A stretch of DNA of 57,909 bases from Phocaeicola faecicola. Its GTDB lineage: Bacteria; Bacteroidota; Bacteroidia; Bacteroidales; Bacteroidaceae. This document shows, piece by piece, positions 28,228 to 39,685 of this stretch (position 1 is the stretch's first letter; every line of letters starts with the position of its first letter). A program made the position numbers and the translations under genes. The notes under the pieces were generated by a model. It made no database searches. It was not told where the DNA came from and saw nothing but the letters and a program-made list of their open reading frames with translations. The stretch covers positions 1 through 57,909 of the forward strand of contig NZ_JABSOE010000025.1 of assembly GCF_013618865.1 (NCBI RefSeq). Direction: 5' to 3'.

Positions 28228-29484
28228 TTACTCCTGTTCCTCTTCGGCAGTCTCTCCTTCCAGCGCCCTGCCCTGCATCCTCGACGAGAAACGCTTTTTC
28301 GGAGTAATACCCAGTTCCTTCAACATTTCTGCCTGCCGGATCACATTTCCCTTACCCTCCGAGAATTGCGACAGCGCATTCTCGTAGCTGACAGAAGCCG
28401 CTTTCAGCATCTCACCCATTTTCTCGAACGTATCCGTAAAGCCCACCAGTTTCTCATACAGTGCAGTACCCCTCTTCACAATCTCCTGCAAGTTCTTTTC
28501 CTGATACTCCCGTTTCCACAGGTCGAGCGCCAGACGCAGCGCCGCAATCAGGTTGGTAGGACTCATCAGTACCACCTTTTTCTGATACGCATAATTCCAC
28601 AGATTCGGGTCGGCCTGCAAGGCAAGCACATAAGCCGGTTCGTTAGGTACGAACATCATCACAAAATCCAGTGCCTTTACGTTATATTTCGAATAATCCT
28701 TCCGGCTCAGTTCATCGATGTGAGCCCGCACCGAAGCCAGATGCGCTTTCAGGTACTGCTCCTGCTCCCCACGCCCCTCTGCCGCCACATAATTGGCATA
28801 AGCCGTCAGCGACACCTTCGAGTCGATAATCACCTGCCGGTTGTCCGGATACACCACCAGCACATCCGGCTGCAGCCGCTGTCCCTGCTCGTTCCGGAGC
28901 GGTTCTCCATGCTCATCCTTCAGAAACTCCTGACGGAAAAACTCCTCTCCTTCCCGCAGTCCCGAATTCTCCAGAATGGTCTCCAGCACCATCTCTCCCC
29001 AGTTTCCCTGCAACTTGGAATCACCCTTCAAGGCCCGCGTCAAGTTATTGGCATCGTCACTGATCTGCTTGTTGAGCAGCACCAGTTCCTTAATTCTTTC
29101 CTCCAGTGAAAAGCGCTGCTTCGACTCCCTGTCGTACACCTCAGCCACCTGATGCTTGAACTCCTTCAGATTCTCCCCAAACGGCCTCAACAGTCCGGCC
29201 AGGCTCTCCGCACTCAGTTTATTGAAACTTTCCGTTTTCTGCTGGAAAATCTTATTGGCAATGTTCTCAAACTCCACATTAAACTGACGGCGCATTTCCG
29301 CCACTTCCTGTTTCTGGGCCTCCAGTTTCTCCTGCCAGCCCTGCTTCTCCACCCGCAACAGTTCCTCCGCATGCTTCTGCTGCAACTCCATCTGTGCCTG
29401 CAATGCCGACACCTTACGCGATGCCAGCAAATATCCCAATACGGCGCCAGCCACCAGGCCGGTCAATAAAAATACCATTTCCAT
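28228..29484 (-). CDS. rmuC: DNA recombination protein RmuC
   Basis: 418-aa protein with an N-terminal membrane anchor ([18 protein letters not shown]), a long coiled-coil segment (about 25-135, rich in Q/E/K) and the RmuC nuclease-like domain (about 150-370) with KGNWGE-like [43 protein letters not shown] and [15 protein letters not shown]. RmuC limits rearrangements at inverted repeats. It is a housekeeping gene and stands alone here. Confidence 0.93.
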   Translation of the reverse strand: MEMVFLLTGLVAGAVLGYLLASRKVSALQAQMELQQKHAEELLRVEKQGWQEKLEAQKQEVAEMRRQFNVEFENIANKIFQQKTESFNKLSAESLAGLLRPFGENLKEFKHQVAEVYDRESKQRFSLEERIKELVLLNKQISDDANNLTRALKGDSKLQGNWGEMVLETILENSGLREGEEFFRQEFLKDEHGEPLRNEQGQRLQPDVLVVYPDNRQVIIDSKVSLTAYANYVAAEGRGEQEQYLKAHLASVRAHIDELSRKDYSKYNVKALDFVMMFVPNEPAYVLALQADPNLWNYAYQKKVVLMSPTNLIAALRLALDLWKREYQEKNLQEIVKRGTALYEKLVGFTDTFEKMGEMLKAASVSYENALSQFSEGKGNVIRQAEMLKELGITPKKRFSSRMQGRALEGETAEEEQE

Positions 29485-29802
29485 CGTCTTTCCCTATCTG
29501 TTTATTTATTTTATCTGATTCCTTCACCCAGTTATCTTTCACTCTCGATGAATTCTTTTGGAAACTCAATCGGATTGGATACTTCCCGCTCCGTCTCCAC
29601 AGGATAAATCCCTCTTGCGAAGTTAGGAAAAAACCCGAAACCCTAAAAAACTTCAGGCACTTATCCGCTGCCCCTCCGAAAAAGAACACTTTCTCGCAAA
29701 AAAGAACGATAACTCCTCCCAAAATGAAGGACAACTGATTTATTTTTTATAAGTTTGCATGATCTTTAATTGTTCATACATTTAATATTAACTTTAATCA
29801 TT
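29485..29802. other. Intergenic region between divergent rmuC and the fusion gene
   Basis: No gene seen. Plus strand TAAGTTTG (29750-29757) fits a -7 box for the fusion gene, about 45 bp above its ATG. No convincing promoter for rmuC could be picked; TAACTTCG near 29618 on the minus strand is one mismatch from consensus. Confidence 0.45.
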
Positions 29803-31824
29803 ATGATACACACCCGATTCATTTCCCTTGCTCTTGGGATGCTGCTTGCCCTTCCTTCTTCAGGCAACACTCCCGAAGACCCGTTGAAAACCGTACAGAA
29901 AAGCATTCTGGAAGATCCCCTGATGGAACAAGTCACCCGGATGGCCCACCAGACCGTTTCGACCGGCCTCAATGCTGGAGACGGATACGGAGAAGTATGG
30001 ATCCGCGACTTCAACACCTTCATACAGGTGGCCATGGATGTCATGCCCGACCGTGAAGTACAGGAATGCCTGAATACCTTCTTTCATTTTCAGGGAGAAG
30101 GCGGTGACATCGTAGACGGATACATGGATATCCGCAAGGCCAACCTGAACGACCCGGAGGGTTATCGCTACCGGCTGTCGAAGACCCGCCCGCAATATGC
30201 CGCCCATAAGAATACGGTGGAAACCGACCACGAGACCTCCCTGGTACAGGCCGTTTACCAATATGTGAAGAAAAGCCGGAACACGGCCTACCTGCAGACC
30301 GTCATCAACGGAAAGACGGTGGAACAGCGTATGGACCTGGCCCTGCAATACCTGATGAATGAAAAGCTCAACAAACAGTACGGACTGATTACCGGTGCTA
30401 CGACCGCCGACTGGGGAGACGTTCAGCCGGAACATCCCTGGGGAGTGGTGATTGATGAGCACACACATTACACCATCGACATCTACGACAATGCCATGCT
30501 GGTGCTGGCCATCGACAATTTCAAGGAAATAGCGACCGACAAGGCCTGCGGAGAGAAATGGGCAGCTGTGAAACAACAGTTGACAAGCAATATCCGCAAA
30601 CACCTGTGGGACAGTCAGCGGCAGAAATTCATTCCGCACATCTACCTGAACGGCTCTCCTTTCCCAGAGACCTTCGATGAAAACCAGGTATATTACCACG
30701 GAGGTACGGCAGTAGCCATCCTGGCCGGTCTGCTCAGCAAAGAAGAAATTGCCCATGCCAACCAGCGGATGCTGGAGAACGTGGAAAAGGCGCATGCCCA
30801 GACCATCGGACTGACCCTGTATCCGACTTATCCGACAGGCAGTTTCCAGAACGTAGGCATGCATCCCTATGGCTATCAGAACGGGGGCGACTGGACCTGG
30901 TTCGGTGCCCGGATGATCTGGGGGCTGACCGAAAACGGATTCATCAAGGAAGCCTATGAAGAACTGAGACCGATGCTGGAAAGAGTCGTCAAGAACCAGG
31001 GATTCAACGAATGGTATACCCCTGCCGGAGAACCGAAGGGTTCAGGTACCTTCCGTGGCGAAGCCGGTGTATTGTGCCGCGCCATCGAAGGCCTGCAGGA
31101 ATGGGCAGAGAACTACCGTTCCGTACCGGTGGAAGAAGCCAAGGGAGGAATGGTATTGTTCACCTTCGGGCAGTCGAACTCGGCCAACCACGGAGTCGGA
31201 AAATACCAGCCCGAACATACCGTATACAACTATTTCGAAGGCCGTCTTTATCCTTCTTCCGATCCGCTGATCGGGGCAACCGGCTACGGTGCCAGTGTGT
31301 GGAACCGCCTGGCCGACAAACTCATCGATGAGAAACTGACCACGAAAGTCACCCTCATCCCCATCGGAGTAGGAGGTGTGGAGATTGCAGCCTGGGCAAA
31401 GGGAGGCTATCTGTATGACAGACTGACCGAGACCATTGCCGGCCTGAAAGCACAAGGCCTTATCCCCGATTACATTCTGTGGCATCAGGGAGAAACCGAC
31501 AACATCAAGAACACCTCGAAAGAAGAATACATCCGCCAGTTTGAGACCATCCGCGAAGCCTTCAGAAGTCAGGGCATCGAAAGCCCCATCGGCATAGCCG
31601 TGGCCTCCTACCATCCCGACTGTATCGACAGCGAGGAAGGGAATGACTCCCAGATACGGGAAGCCCAGCAGGCCCTCTGCAAGAAATACAAGGACCTGTT
31701 CATCGGCCCCGATACCGACCGGCTGAACAAAGCCCTTCACCGTCCCGACGGCGTACACTTCTCCCGCATCGGTCTTGACGCACATGCCGACGGATGGGTC
31801 AAAGCCATAAAGAAAGTCAGATAA
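29803..31824 (+). CDS. Fusion: (alpha/alpha)6-barrel glycosidase-like domain plus SGNH acetylesterase domain
   Basis: 673-aa secreted protein in one uninterrupted frame. After a signal peptide (MIHTRFISLALGMLLALPSSG), residues about 25-438 form a helical-barrel glycosidase-like domain with GEVWIRDFNTFIQ, TGATTADWGDVQPEHPWG, DEHTHYTIDIYDNAML and YQNGGDWTWFGARM, features of GH15/GH63/debranching-type clan enzymes; I cannot assign a family. Residues about 449-673 are an SGNH/sialate-O-acetylesterase domain with FTFGQSNSANHG (Ser458), LWHQGETDN and the catalytic pair in RPDGVHFSRIG. The frame opens at a TTG (29770), but ATG 29803 starts the signal peptide. It stands alone between rmuC and groES and lacks the mannan operator, so its substrate is unknown. 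Confidence 0.8.
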   Translation: MIHTRFISLALGMLLALPSSGNTPEDPLKTVQKSILEDPLMEQVTRMAHQTVSTGLNAGDGYGEVWIRDFNTFIQVAMDVMPDREVQECLNTFFHFQGEGGDIVDGYMDIRKANLNDPEGYRYRLSKTRPQYAAHKNTVETDHETSLVQAVYQYVKKSRNTAYLQTVINGKTVEQRMDLALQYLMNEKLNKQYGLITGATTADWGDVQPEHPWGVVIDEHTHYTIDIYDNAMLVLAIDNFKEIATDKACGEKWAAVKQQLTSNIRKHLWDSQRQKFIPHIYLNGSPFPETFDENQVYYHGGTAVAILAGLLSKEEIAHANQRMLENVEKAHAQTIGLTLYPTYPTGSFQNVGMHPYGYQNGGDWTWFGARMIWGLTENGFIKEAYEELRPMLERVVKNQGFNEWYTPAGEPKGSGTFRGEAGVLCRAIEGLQEWAENYRSVPVEEAKGGMVLFTFGQSNSANHGVGKYQPEHTVYNYFEGRLYPSSDPLIGATGYGASVWNRLADKLIDEKLTTKVTLIPIGVGGVEIAAWAKGGYLYDRLTETIAGLKAQGLIPDYILWHQGETDNIKNTSKEEYIRQFETIREAFRSQGIESPIGIAVASYHPDCIDSEEGNDSQIREAQQALCKKYKDLFIGPDTDRLNKALHRPDGVHFSRIGLDAHADGWVKAIKKVR

Positions 31825-31851
31825 GTGTCAGCCCTGTCTGCGTATTTGTCA

Positions 31852-31899
31852 GAAAATCGTGTCAGAATGGCAGTTCCTGCCTTTGGCACGATTTTCGCT
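31852..31899 (+). promoter_or_regulatory. Inverted repeat and sigma-54-like motif upstream of groESL
   Basis: A perfect 10-bp inverted repeat GAAAATCGTG (31852-31861) / CACGATTTTC (31887-31896) encloses a smaller one (GGCAG-TTC-CTGCC). Its right arm overlaps TTGGCACG-ATTT-TCGCT (31883-31899), which matches the sigma-54 -24/-12 element with the correct GG-N10-GC spacing and one mismatch (TCGC for TTGC). It ends 77 bp before groES. It could be a heat-shock control element, a promoter, or the terminator of the upstream gene; the T-tract is weak. It is not a CIRCE element. Confidence 0.5.
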
Positions 31900-31975
31900 G
31901 TTTATATAGCGTCCGACAAAACAGAAAGGCTGCGGACAACCCAATCAAGTATAAACAAGTAAAAATATAAAGACT

Positions 31976-32248
31976 ATGAACATTAAACCATTAGCAGACA
32001 GAGTCCTGATTCTTCCGGCTCCTGCAGAAGAAAAAACAATCGGTGGTATTATCATTCCTGACACAGCTAAGGAAAAACCGTTACAGGGAACCGTTATAGC
32101 AGTAGGAAACGGCACAAAAGACGAAGAAATGGTGCTGAAAGTAAACGATACCGTATTGTATGGTAAATATTCCGGTACTGAAATCGAATTCGAAGGCGTT
32201 AAATACCTGATGATGCGTCAGAGCGATGTATTGGCAGTATTGGGATAA
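31976..32248 (+). CDS. groES: Co-chaperonin GroES
   Basis: 90-aa cap of the GroEL folding chamber. N-terminus [14 protein letters not shown], mobile-loop segment [18 protein letters not shown] with the IGG(I)I hydrophobic tripeptide, and the C-terminal [26 protein letters not shown] are all canonical. groEL follows after 44 bp on the same transcript. Confidence 0.98.
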   Translation: MNIKPLADRVLILPAPAEEKTIGGIIIPDTAKEKPLQGTVIAVGNGTKDEEMVLKVNDTVLYGKYSGTEIEFEGVKYLMMRQSDVLAVLG

Positions 32249-32268
32249 TTAATGAACAAATAGTTTAG

Positions 32269-33930
<1,662 letters not shown>

Positions 33931-33962
33931 TTTCTAGCCTACGATATAATCTCTTCAAATAA

Positions 33963-33993
33963 AAAGGTTCCCCCGAAAGGAGGAACCTTTTTT
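33963..33993 (+). terminator. Intrinsic terminator after groEL
   Basis: Stem AAGGTTCC/GGAACCTT with a 10-nt loop, then a run of T on the plus strand, 33 bp after the groEL stop. Confidence 0.9.
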
Positions 33994-34171
33994 TGTGCCC
34001 GGTCCAGAGCCTCAACAGATGCCTGTAAAATATGGGAACAGCATAAAAAGAATTTGAAAAGTGCTAAATAATAGAAATTTTATAGTATCCAAATAAGAAA
34101 ATACCTGTTAAACAGGGAAATTTACTTACCTTTAAAGAAGAAATACATCACAATTTTAAATCTATCAATAT

Positions 34172-34405
34172 ATGAACAAAACATCAAGAGCAAAAATCGT
34201 TGGTCTAATGACCGTCATTATGCTAATTCTTATCATAACAACCGGTTTTTTCTCTATACCTATTGGAATCAGCACTTGTTCCATAATCGGAATCATATAC
34301 GGCTATAATCGTAAAGACAAGAACTTCTTTAAACTTTCAGTATTTGCATTTGTTATTGGTGTACTATCAATCATTTATACTCTTTTCTTAATACAATCAA
34401 TGTAA
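34172..34405 (+). CDS. Small membrane protein, function unknown
   Basis: 77-aa open frame with two hydrophobic segments (about 10-46, which may be split, and 55-75) joined by the charged loop GYNRKDKNFFK. No family recognised. The surrounding DNA (about 34010-34740) is much more AT-rich than the flanking genes, which may mean transfer or simply relaxed intergenic sequence. No clear TAnnTTTG promoter was found. It could be real because of its amphipathic organisation and clean ATG, but confidence is modest. Confidence 0.5.
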   Translation: MNKTSRAKIVGLMTVIMLILIITTGFFSIPIGISTCSIIGIIYGYNRKDKNFFKLSVFAFVIGVLSIIYTLFLIQSM

Positions 34406-34741
34406 TAACAATTATGCATAAGTATAATGGATGACAACATTCAGACCAAAGGTACTTATTGGCTTTAATTATAATTCAACTCTAATCTGTCAACAATTAT
34501 ATCAACAGTTTCCCCTCCATTTAACAAAAAAACGGAGTATATCTTTCCTATTTATCAAAGGGGTTACTTTGAACAGCAAAAATAGTAATATTCATTTCAG
34601 AAACACATTGATTTTAAGTAGTTTGTAAGATAAGAAAAACTATTTGAAAGTTCAAATTCAAACCACTCCTTAAAGTGATATTTAACTAAAGTGCTCATTT
34701 TTTATTTTATCCGACAGACTCCCCAACAGAACCAACTTAAG
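34406..34741. other. AT-rich stretch without a supported gene
   Basis: Short frames exist (for example 34431-34628, plus) but have no recognisable composition, promoter or family. Nothing else seen. Confidence 0.5.
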
Positions 34742-34783
34742 AAAAAGAAATCCGCCACTGATTACAGTTGAATCAATGACGGA
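34742..34783 (-). terminator. Intrinsic terminator after bioD
   Basis: Minus strand stem TCCGTCATTGATT / AATCAGTGGCGGA (two G-U pairs), then TTTCTTTTTC. It follows the bioD stop by 37 bp. Confidence 0.8.
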
Positions 34784-34819
34784 CCACTTACTATTTCATA
34801 ACATCATATCCAGTGCCTG

Positions 34820-35464
34820 CTATTTAAGATAAGGCACCGTTATCCACTGGGTATCCGGGAAATCCCGTTGCAGCAGATTGCGCAGATACCCTTCCGTATC
34901 CTTCCGGATCCATTCATCGTCATTCTCCGGATACAGGTTATACACAAGCGTATGCAGGCGGATACCCCTGCGGGCAATCGCCTCCAGACTCAGCAACGTA
35001 TGATTGATGCTACCCAGACGTCCGGAGGTCACAAACACCAGCGGATACTGCTTTTCTGCCACATAATCAATCGTCAGCAGGTCGCGGGTAAGCGGCACCA
35101 TCAGTCCCCCGGCACCCTCCAGCAAGACGGCATCATACCGTTCCGACAAGGCAGCTGTCGCCCGCTCAATCTTTTCAAAATCAATCGGCCTCCGGTCAAT
35201 CTCTGCCGCCAGGTGCGGAGAGCACGGATAAGAAAAAATCTCCGGCATGGTAAGCCCCTCCTTGTCCTCCGGGAGCAAGCCCGTTCCCATAATCCGGCGG
35301 TGCAGTTCGATATCCTCCGAGATATCCACATTGCCCGTCTGTATAAACTTCTGCGTAATGGTACGCCTTCCCTGTTCATTCCATACCTTGGCCAGGTAAC
35401 CGGCCGCATAACTCTTGCCGACATTGGTGTCAATGCCGCTGACAAAAAATACATTTTCTTTCAT
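34820..35464 (-). CDS. bioD: Dethiobiotin synthetase BioD
   Basis: 214-aa ATP-dependent enzyme that closes the ureido ring of biotin. P-loop-like VSGIDTNVGKSYAAGYLAK, the LLEGAGGLMVPL loop and FVTSGRLGSINHTLLSLEA are diagnostic. It is separated from bioC by 285 bp with no gene; a -7 box (TACATTTG, minus, 35521-35528) in that gap suggests bioD can be transcribed on its own in addition to read-through from the bio operon. Confidence 0.96.
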   Translation of the reverse strand: MKENVFFVSGIDTNVGKSYAAGYLAKVWNEQGRRTITQKFIQTGNVDISEDIELHRRIMGTGLLPEDKEGLTMPEIFSYPCSPHLAAEIDRRPIDFEKIERATAALSERYDAVLLEGAGGLMVPLTRDLLTIDYVAEKQYPLVFVTSGRLGSINHTLLSLEAIARRGIRLHTLVYNLYPENDDEWIRKDTEGYLRNLLQRDFPDTQWITVPYLK

Positions 35465-35749
35465 TCCTTCTCCCTTTCGTTCAGTATCCTATATTGAATA
35501 TATTCTTCGATTTTCATTTTCAAATGTAACTTCACGGAAAACCCTTATTTCCTCCTTTTATAATCCTTCCCTCCAGTTTTCCTAAATCCATCCGCACCGC
35601 GGTTTTATCAGTCAGCGGCGCTGATTATATCATCCACGCCACAGTTCCAAGAATCACCGCATTGGTTTCAATTTACTTTCAGCCTGTCGTACAGTATTCC
35701 TCCTGATTTTTTCATCTTCCGACCGATATACACACAAGTAAGCTTTCCC

Positions 35750-36499
35750 TTACTTTTTCGCAATCATGTAAATCGGATGATACGTCAGCAATACCCCTCC
35801 CTCAGGAGACGGATAACGCTGCTCATACCTGCGGCAGAATTCTGACAGTGACTGCCGCGTCCATGTCCGGCTGCCAATACCGGTCACCCCCGTCTCCTTC
35901 AGGTGCTTCAGTACCTCCATCGGGGAAGCAAACGTCAGCCGGATCAGGTCCTCCCGACTGTACAGCACCCGATAATTCCGTTCCAGTTCCCTTCTCAGTT
36001 CCGCCTGTGAACGATAAGGCAAGGTCGCCGAAGTCAGGGCAGCCACCTCTTCCATGTTCCGCGGACCAAACGTACTGAACGCCCAGTAACCTCCTTCACG
36101 CAAGCGCGCATGGCATTTCACAAAAAACTCCTCGGGATGCTCAAACCACTGAATGGCCGAACAAGACACGAACAAATCCTGACCGTCGGGGAAATCCACC
36201 GTTTCCGCATCCCCCGGAAGAAATGACACATTTTCCCTCAGCACGTCCTTCAAGGGAACCTCCATCTCGGGGCAGAGATCGTTCAGCCACATCCGTTCCG
36301 GCCGTTCATGCTGCAGGAAATCACGCGTAAAAGTTCCCGTGCCACAACCCACTTCCACCACTTTCTTCCGTTCCGACACCGGCACATACGTCCTCACCAG
36401 ACGGGCCATCCGCCGGGCAATCTCACGCTGCACGTCCGCACGCTCCGCATAGGTGGCCGCAGCCTTGGAGAAACGGCGCCGAATCAACGCTTTGTCCAT
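35750..36499 (-). CDS. bioC: Malonyl-ACP O-methyltransferase BioC
   Basis: 249-aa SAM-dependent methyltransferase that primes pimelate synthesis by methylating malonyl-ACP. Start MDKALIRRRFSKAAATYAERA is typical BioC; motif I is VVEVGCGTGTFTRDFL, followed by FVSCSAIQWFEHPEEF and TYHPIYMIAKK at the end. The frame runs on to 36598 with an Arg/Gly-rich out-of-family stretch, so ATG 36499 is chosen; it overlaps the end of bioG by 16 bp, suggesting coupling. Confidence 0.95.
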   Translation of the reverse strand: MDKALIRRRFSKAAATYAERADVQREIARRMARLVRTYVPVSERKKVVEVGCGTGTFTRDFLQHERPERMWLNDLCPEMEVPLKDVLRENVSFLPGDAETVDFPDGQDLFVSCSAIQWFEHPEEFFVKCHARLREGGYWAFSTFGPRNMEEVAALTSATLPYRSQAELRRELERNYRVLYSREDLIRLTFASPMEVLKHLKETGVTGIGSRTWTRQSLSEFCRRYEQRYPSPEGGVLLTYHPIYMIAKK

Positions 36500-37155
36500 A
36501 ACTCCTCCTCTCCTATGAGCAGCCGGTTGAACACCCCGGCATCGTAGTGCTCCGCCTCTACCGTCACCACCGCCGCACGCTGTTCCCATGCCCGGCACTG
36601 GGCTGCAGGCGGAAATATCTTATCACGAGTGCCCACATAAGCCATATCCCACTCGAACGGAGCAATGGGCCGCTCCTTCACCTCGCGGTACAGCGCCGCC
36701 AGTTCTTCATGCAGGCTCTCCACCGAACGGTAAGGAGCATACGACAGAAACTCCTTTACCCCTTCGGCAGTTCCGCAGATACGGCGCCGGAAACGCACCA
36801 GCACCGGTTCCGAGAAATTGGCCAGGGTCCCCTGAAAGATGGCTTCGGGAATCCCTCTTTCGTCATCCACCGGCACAGGAGTACCGTTCACCGCCAACCG
36901 CAACTGCCACGGGTAGTCCCTTCCCTGCAATACCTGAGAAGCTGCCCAGACTCCCATCGACCAGGCCATCAGACGTATTTCCTGATAGCCTTCGAGCAGC
37001 GAGTAATCGAAATCCAGGCAACTGTAGTCGAAGCAGAGCAGGTAATCATAACCTTCCATCACCGGACGGGTGAAAAGGTGCTCGTCGGATCCCCATCCGG
37101 CAAAGAAAAGCAGCAGCCGGGGATTCCCTTCCCGCTTGATAAATACCTGCCTCAT
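36484..37155 (-). CDS. bioG: Pimeloyl-ACP methyl ester esterase BioG
   Basis: 223-aa alpha/beta hydrolase (DUF452 family) that demethylates pimeloyl-ACP methyl ester, replacing BioH. Visible: oxyanion segment LLLFFAGWGSDEHLF, nucleophile elbow LMAWSMGVWAA (Ser), acid region GTRDKIFPP and catalytic His in EAEHYDAG. It overlaps bioF by 4 bp and bioC by 16 bp, and forms with bioC the pair that makes the pimelate moiety. Confidence 0.94.
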   Translation of the reverse strand: MRQVFIKREGNPRLLLFFAGWGSDEHLFTRPVMEGYDYLLCFDYSCLDFDYSLLEGYQEIRLMAWSMGVWAASQVLQGRDYPWQLRLAVNGTPVPVDDERGIPEAIFQGTLANFSEPVLVRFRRRICGTAEGVKEFLSYAPYRSVESLHEELAALYREVKERPIAPFEWDMAYVGTRDKIFPPAAQCRAWEQRAAVVTVEAEHYDAGVFNRLLIGEEELWTKR

Positions 37156-38324
37156 ACCACACTCGATTTAGGGGTGATACATGCCATCAGTCGCTTCACT
37201 TCTTCCTCCGTAACGGCCGCCGTCAGCGAGAAACGCAGACGCGAAGTTCTCTCCGGCACCGTAGGCGGACGTACCGGCAACACATAAAATCCTTTCCGCT
37301 GCAAGGCGTTAGCCTGCTCGATGGCCCGTTCGCTGGCCCCAATCGTCAGTGGCACAATGTGGCTCTGCGACGGACAGACATATCCTTTTGACAAGATATC
37401 CTCCCTCAACCAGGCAGCCAGATGCTGCAGGTGCTTTCTCCGCTCCTGCCACTGGGGCAGGTGAGCCACGACAAACCGTGTCCAGGCAATATTCAAAGGA
37501 GGCAGGGCCGTAGTAAATATCAGCGTCCGCATCTTGTTGACCAGATAGTCGCGCAGCAGTTTCCGGCAGATGACAAACGCACCGACCGATGCCAGCGCCT
37601 TTCCAAAGGTACCGCACAGAAAGTCAATGTCGGCGATACACCCCTGTTCTTCGGCAACTCCCAGTCCGTTAGCTCCTCTTACCCCCACGGCATGCGCCTC
37701 GTCCACATAAAGCATCACCTGAGGATAACGCCGCTTCAGTGCCACCAGACGAAGCAGATCGGTCACATCGCCGTCCATACTGAATACACTCTCCGTCACA
37801 ATCACCATCCGCGGATACTCCGCCTGATACTTCTCCACCAGCGACTCCAGTTGCCCGTAGTCCTGATGACGATAACGGATACAGCGGGCCGCAGACAGAC
37901 GGATACCGTCTATCAGACTGGCATGCACCAGTTTGTCGGCCAGAATCAGCGTTTGGGCATCCGTCACCGCAGGCAAGATTCCCACATTCATGTGGTAACC
38001 GCTGTCGAGGACCAGTGCCCCCTCCGCCTGATACAAGTCGGCAAGCAGTTCCTCCAACTCCGCATACACCGGAAAATTCCCTGTCAGCAACCGGGAAGAA
38101 GAAGCCGAGAAAAGAAAGTCCCTCTCGCTCAGTGTCTCCATAAACTCCTCCCTCAGCCGGGTATCGGAAGCCAGCCCCAGATAGTCGTTGGAAGAAAGGT
38201 TCAGCAGACACTGCCCCTCCTTTTCCACCCACTTGCCTTTATAGATAGCCTGCGGCAACCGGCGCAAGTTTCCCTTCGCAGCCAGTTGCTCCAATTCATT
38301 CAAATAATATTGATCAAGTTCCAT
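37152..38324 (-). CDS. bioF: 8-amino-7-oxononanoate synthase BioF
   Basis: 390-aa PLP enzyme that condenses pimeloyl-ACP with alanine. Motifs: NLSSNDYLGLASD, SSSRLLTGNFPVYAELE, VYVDEAHAVGVRGANGLGVAEEQG split around the aspartate and histidine of the PLP site, and the lysine in CGTFGKALASVGAF. Length normal. Fourth gene product of the operon order bioB-A-F-G-C, 71 bp after bioA. Confidence 0.97.
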   Translation of the reverse strand: MELDQYYLNELEQLAAKGNLRRLPQAIYKGKWVEKEGQCLLNLSSNDYLGLASDTRLREEFMETLSERDFLFSASSSRLLTGNFPVYAELEELLADLYQAEGALVLDSGYHMNVGILPAVTDAQTLILADKLVHASLIDGIRLSAARCIRYRHQDYGQLESLVEKYQAEYPRMVIVTESVFSMDGDVTDLLRLVALKRRYPQVMLYVDEAHAVGVRGANGLGVAEEQGCIADIDFLCGTFGKALASVGAFVICRKLLRDYLVNKMRTLIFTTALPPLNIAWTRFVVAHLPQWQERRKHLQHLAAWLREDILSKGYVCPSQSHIVPLTIGASERAIEQANALQRKGFYVLPVRPPTVPERTSRLRFSLTAAVTEEEVKRLMACITPKSSVV

Positions 38325-38395
38325 AGATTCTCATACTTTCCGTTCCGGTCCGTCCGGAACCGTTTCCGAAGTCCTGTTCCCTTACGGCAACCCTC

Positions 38396-39685
38396 CTACG
38401 GATTAATTTCACTTACAATCTTCAACAGTCCGCGGGTAAGCTGACTAAGCTCCTCAGGAGAGATGACAAACGGCGGCATCAGGTAAACCAGTCTGCCGAA
38501 AGGCCGTACCCAGATACCTTCCTCCACAAAACGGCGCTGCATCCATGCCATGTCTACCGGACGCTTCATTTCAATCACCCCGATGGCACCCAGTACCCGC
38601 ACCTCCTGTACCTGCGGCCAGGCAACAGCCGGAGCCAGTTCCTCTTTCAACTGCGCCTCAATGCGCTTCACCTTTCCCTGCCAGTCTGAGGCCAGCAGCA
38701 AGTCGATAGACGCACAGGCCACCGCACAAGCCAGCGGATTTCCCATGAACGTAGGACCGTGCATAAAGGCACCCGGTTCGTGAGACGAGATACACACTGC
38801 CACCGGATGTGTAGTCAGCACCGCCGAAAACGTCATATAGCCGCCGGTCAGTGCCTTGCCCACACACATGATATCGGGCTCTACCCCCGCATGTTCCCAG
38901 GCAAACAGTTTTCCGGTCCGTCCGAAACCGGTCGCAATCTCATCGAATATCAGCAGAAGTCCGTACTTACGGCACAGGGCCGCTGCCTCCACCAGATACC
39001 TCGGATGATAGAAGCGCATGCCTCCTGCTCCCTGAACCACCGGTTCGAGAATCAGTCCGGCCAGCTCTTCATGATGTTCTTCAATGGTCTGCCGCAACGG
39101 CAGCAGGTCGGATTCCAGCCACTCCCCGCCAAACTTCGACTGCGGTGCCGGAACAAAGTAACGCACCGGAAGTGCCTTGCCGAACAGACTGTGCATTCCG
39201 GTCACCGGATCGCAGACCGACATGGCATTCCAGGTATCCCCGTGATAGCCGGAGCGGATGGTCACGAAATTGGTCTTTTCCGGGTGACCGGCAGCTACCT
39301 GATACTGAACGGCCATCTTCAAGGCTACTTCTACAGCCACCGAACCGCTGTCGGCATAGAATATGTGCTGCATGGAGGGCGGTACCAGCGAAAGCAGTTT
39401 CTTTCCCAAGGCAATGGCCGGTTCATGAGTCAGTCCGCCAAACATGACATGAGCCATGCGGTGCAACTGCTCTTCAACGGCCCGGTTCAGCACCGGATGA
39501 TTGTACCCGTGTACGGCACACCACCAGGAAGACATTCCCTCAATCAGGCGTGTACCGTCTTCCAGTTCAATCGTACACCCTTCTGCGCTCCGGACCTTAT
39601 AGGTCGGAAGCGGATCCAACATCGACGTATAGGGATGCCACAAATGCTCCCTGTCGAAGTTATCAACAACCTGTTCATAACTCAT
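38396..39685 (-). CDS. bioA: Adenosylmethionine-8-amino-7-oxononanoate transaminase BioA
   Basis: 429-aa class-III aminotransferase that makes 7,8-diaminononanoate. N-terminal [57 protein letters not shown] and the PLP lysine in [12 protein letters not shown] are all typical BioA. It overlaps bioB by 11 bp. Confidence 0.97.
   Translation of the reverse strand: MSYEQVVDNFDREHLWHPYTSMLDPLPTYKVRSAEGCTIELEDGTRLIEGMSSWWCAVHGYNHPVLNRAVEEQLHRMAHVMFGGLTHEPAIALGKKLLSLVPPSMQHIFYADSGSVAVEVALKMAVQYQVAAGHPEKTNFVTIRSGYHGDTWNAMSVCDPVTGMHSLFGKALPVRYFVPAPQSKFGGEWLESDLLPLRQTIEEHHEELAGLILEPVVQGAGGMRFYHPRYLVEAAALCRKYGLLLIFDEIATGFGRTGKLFAWEHAGVEPDIMCVGKALTGGYMTFSAVLTTHPVAVCISSHEPGAFMHGPTFMGNPLACAVACASIDLLLASDWQGKVKRIEAQLKEELAPAVAWPQVQEVRVLGAIGVIEMKRPVDMAWMQRRFVEEGIWVRPFGRLVYLMPPFVISPEELSQLTRGLLKIVSEINP

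Noticed and set aside
31852..31896. CIRCE heat-shock operator before groES
   Set aside because: The inverted repeat sequence (GAAAATCGTG) and 25-bp spacing do not match TTAGCACTC-N9-GAGTGCTAA.
34431..34628. 65-aa ORF after the small membrane protein
   Set aside because: No start context, no family, lies in AT-rich DNA where chance frames are common.
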